A stretch of 7,920 nt of DNA from an uncultured Lachnospiraceae bacterium. GTDB lineage: Bacteria; Bacillota; Clostridia; Lachnospirales; Lachnospiraceae. Under the pieces are notes generated by a model, which saw nothing but the letters and a program-made list of their open reading frames with translations, did no database searches and had not been told where the DNA came from. The stretch is taken from contig CAMWNY010000103.1 of the NCBI GenBank assembly GCA_947175775.1, positions 1 through 7,920 on the forward strand, read 5' to 3'. This document shows positions 6,318 through 7,920 of this stretch, one piece after another. The translations under genes were made by a program, and so were the position numbers. How positions within the stretch are numbered: position 1 is the first letter of the stretch; each line of letters starts with the position of its first letter.

Positions 6318-7340
6318 CTATTTCTTTCGTATATAATTGCGGTAAAAATACAGCAGCTTAAAATAAACCAAAAACTGCAGCGGCGACTTCATATGCATTG
6401 CGGCAAGCTTCTTCTGCTCCGCATCAAATTCCCTCTGATAATAAACATTTTCCTGGAACTCAGGAAACTCATGCCGCATACCGTCCGCAATCAGCCGCAA
6501 AAAACTAAGCCTTGGCTGTTTCACCCCAAGCATATACGTAAACAGCGTATTCATATAATACAATTTCGAAAATGCAAACTCAAACTCCTGGCGGTACGGC
6601 TTATAAAATCCGCAGCGGCGCGCTTCCTCAATCAGCCGCTTTCCCATCAGAAGCCTCGCCTCGCACTTCTCCATGCTAATCGCATGTACAGTTGACATAT
6701 TATGTTGATAATAATAATATAGCGGCTCCTCCACTTTCTCAAAATGCGTAAAATGCAGCATCCAAATCGGCGACGCGCAATTATCCTCATAAAACGTCCG
6801 CTCGGGAAAGCGCAGATGATGCGTGTCAATCACTTCTTTTAAATACACTTTAATCACCATGCTTCCCGGATTCATCACTAACAGCCTGTACTTGTCAAGA
6901 TCCAGCACGCCCGTCTGCTCTAGCGTGTTGTTTGGCATCAGCTTTCCGACTTTCATGCTCTGCGTGTCCGTCATGCAATAGTCGCACCCTACTACATCCG
7001 CCCCTGTCTGTTCCGCCTTGCCAATCAGCTTCTCATACATATCCGGCGCAATCCAGTCATCAGAGTCGACAAAACCAATCCACGTCCCGCGCGCCGCCTC
7101 AATCCCCTTGTTGCGCGCACCGCCCTGCTTTACATTCTCATAGGATTGTATCACCTTAAATTTCCACGGATAGTTGGATTCATACTCCTGCAGGATTGCA
7201 AGCGAATTGTCCGTCGAAGCATCGTCCACCGCAATGATTTCGTAATCCGCTATGGTCTGATTGACAAGCGAATCAAGGCAAAAGCGAAGCTTATTGCCCC
7301 CCGCCATATTATAAACCGGCACTATGATGCTAAGTTTCAT
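6318..7340 (-). CDS. Family 2 (GT-A fold) glycosyltransferase
   Basis: Cytoplasmic, probably membrane-associated transferase adding one sugar from a nucleotide donor to a glycan intermediate. The protein is 340 aa. The N-terminal GT-A domain starts MKLSIIVPVYN. AVDDASTDNS (37-46) binds the nucleotide, QGGARNKGIEAARG (72-85) follows, and FVDSDDW (90-96) contains the DxD metal site at Asp92/Asp94. FYEDN (183-187) is the usual acidic catalytic-base region, and EEPLYYYYQHNMST (204-217) closes the domain as in EpsJ/WcaA-like enzymes. The tail to 340 is rich in basic and aromatic residues and may contact the membrane. The start ATG directly abuts the stop of the ABC gene (TAGATG), with GGAGGA (7351-7356) 10 nt upstream. 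Donor and acceptor are not predictable from sequence. Confidence 0.93.
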   Translation of the reverse strand: MKLSIIVPVYNMAGGNKLRFCLDSLVNQTIADYEIIAVDDASTDNSLAILQEYESNYPWKFKVIQSYENVKQGGARNKGIEAARGTWIGFVDSDDWIAPDMYEKLIGKAEQTGADVVGCDYCMTDTQSMKVGKLMPNNTLEQTGVLDLDKYRLLVMNPGSMVIKVYLKEVIDTHHLRFPERTFYEDNCASPIWMLHFTHFEKVEEPLYYYYQHNMSTVHAISMEKCEARLLMGKRLIEEARRCGFYKPYRQEFEFAFSKLYYMNTLFTYMLGVKQPRLSFLRLIADGMRHEFPEFQENVYYQREFDAEQKKLAAMHMKSPLQFLVYFKLLYFYRNYIRKK

Positions 7341-7920
7341 CTATACCGTCTCCTCCATTTTTATCTTACCATTCTCCACCACAAACACCATATCGCACTT
7401 TTCAATCGTCTGTAGCCTGTGCGCAATAATAATAAGTGTTTTTTTACCATGCAGCCTGTTAATGGACTCCATAATCGCCGCCTCCGTCTCATTGTCCAAC
7501 GCCGACGTCGCTTCGTCCAAAATCAGGACTTCCGGATCATGGTACAATGCTCGCGCAATCCCGATTCGCTGTCGCTGTCCGCCCGAAAGCCGGATACCGC
7601 GCTCACCGATTCCGGTATGCACACCCTCCGGTAAAGTCTTCACAAATTCGTCAAGCTGCGCCTCTTTTAATGCATGCCAAAGCCTCTCATCGTCAATCTC
7701 CTCCTCCGGCACGCCAAACGCAACATTCTTTCGGATATCCGCGTCCAACAGAAAAATCATCTGCGGAATGTACCCCACATTGGCAAGCCACTCCCTGTAA
7801 TGCTCCTGAATATCCACATCATCCGCAAGCACCTTTCCGCCCTGCAGCTTTAAAAGCCCGAGCAGAATATCAATAATCGTCGTCTTTCCCGCGCCGCTTG
7901 TACCCTTAATGCCAATCGAC
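7341..7920 (-). CDS. ABC exporter, nucleotide-binding domain (5' end outside the window); likely glycan flippase
   Basis: Only the last 192 residues are present; the transmembrane half and the true start lie beyond position 7920. The visible domain is complete from Walker A onward: GTSGAGKT (codons at 7881-7904), Q-loop YIPQ, signature LSGGQRQRIGIARAL, Walker B VLILDEATSALD, and the H-loop IIIAHRLQTI. The segments DADIRKNVAFG and RLWHALKEAQLDEFVKTLPEG resemble PglK/MsbA-like exporters that flip lipid-linked oligosaccharides. The adjacent glycosyltransferase supports that role, but substrate choice is made by the missing half. The frame stays open through the window edge, so internal GTG codons such as the one at 7832 are not starts. 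Confidence 0.92.
   Translation of the reverse strand, partial: SIGIKGTSGAGKTTIIDILLGLLKLQGGKVLADDVDIQEHYREWLANVGYIPQMIFLLDADIRKNVAFGVPEEEIDDERLWHALKEAQLDEFVKTLPEGVHTGIGERGIRLSGGQRQRIGIARALYHDPEVLILDEATSALDNETEAAIMESINRLHGKKTLIIIAHRLQTIEKCDMVFVVENGKIKMEETV

Noticed and set aside
1..7920. CRISPR array, tRNA, rRNA, insertion sequence or phage genes
   Set aside because: No regularly spaced direct repeats, tRNA-like cloverleaf, transposase motif or long terminal inverted repeats were seen on either strand.

Overview
The window is a densely packed stretch of a bacterial surface-glycan locus. Every convincing gene is read from the minus strand, so the biological order runs from high to low coordinates. 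Strong GGAGG-type ribosome binding sites, a sigma-A-like promoter, and PseB/PseC/PseF/PseI and MBOAT/SGNH proteins of Gram-positive flavour suggest a member of the Clostridia, plausibly a motile Lachnospiraceae-type gut organism. That assignment is inference: there is no rRNA or marker gene here.

Upstream block (7920 to 3423). First comes the C-terminal nucleotide-binding half of an ABC exporter of the lipid-linked glycan flippase type, cut by the window edge. Its stop codon directly abuts the start of a family 2 glycosyltransferase. Then come an MBOAT acyltransferase (AlgI/DltB type) and a membrane-anchored SGNH-fold protein whose start overlaps the end of the MBOAT gene. The spacings (0 bp, 20 bp, 32-bp overlap) indicate one transcription unit. 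Together these look like a module that adds a sugar, O-acylates it (most often acetyl in this family pairing) and moves a lipid-linked glycan across the membrane.

Downstream block (3417 to 1). A well-formed promoter (TTGACG, 17 nt, TGG-TAAAAT) in the 72-bp gap starts a pseudaminic acid (CMP-Pse) unit: pseB (dehydratase), pseC (aminotransferase), pseF (cytidylyltransferase) and the first 63 codons of pseI (synthase). pseG and pseH functions are absent from the window and would be expected beyond position 1. CMP-Pse is a nonulosonic acid donor used for flagellin O-glycosylation or surface polysaccharides.

The two blocks differ visibly in base composition: the MBOAT/SGNH part is AT-rich and the pse part GC-richer, with the step at the pseB promoter. 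The two larger gaps inside the pse operon each carry a string of three small hairpins, one of which contains a perfect TGTGA-N6-TCACA palindrome. A 14-codon basic mini-ORF lies between pseF and pseI. No tRNA, rRNA, CRISPR array, insertion sequence or clear intrinsic terminator was seen. The longest stretch without a gene is the 137-bp pseC-pseF gap.
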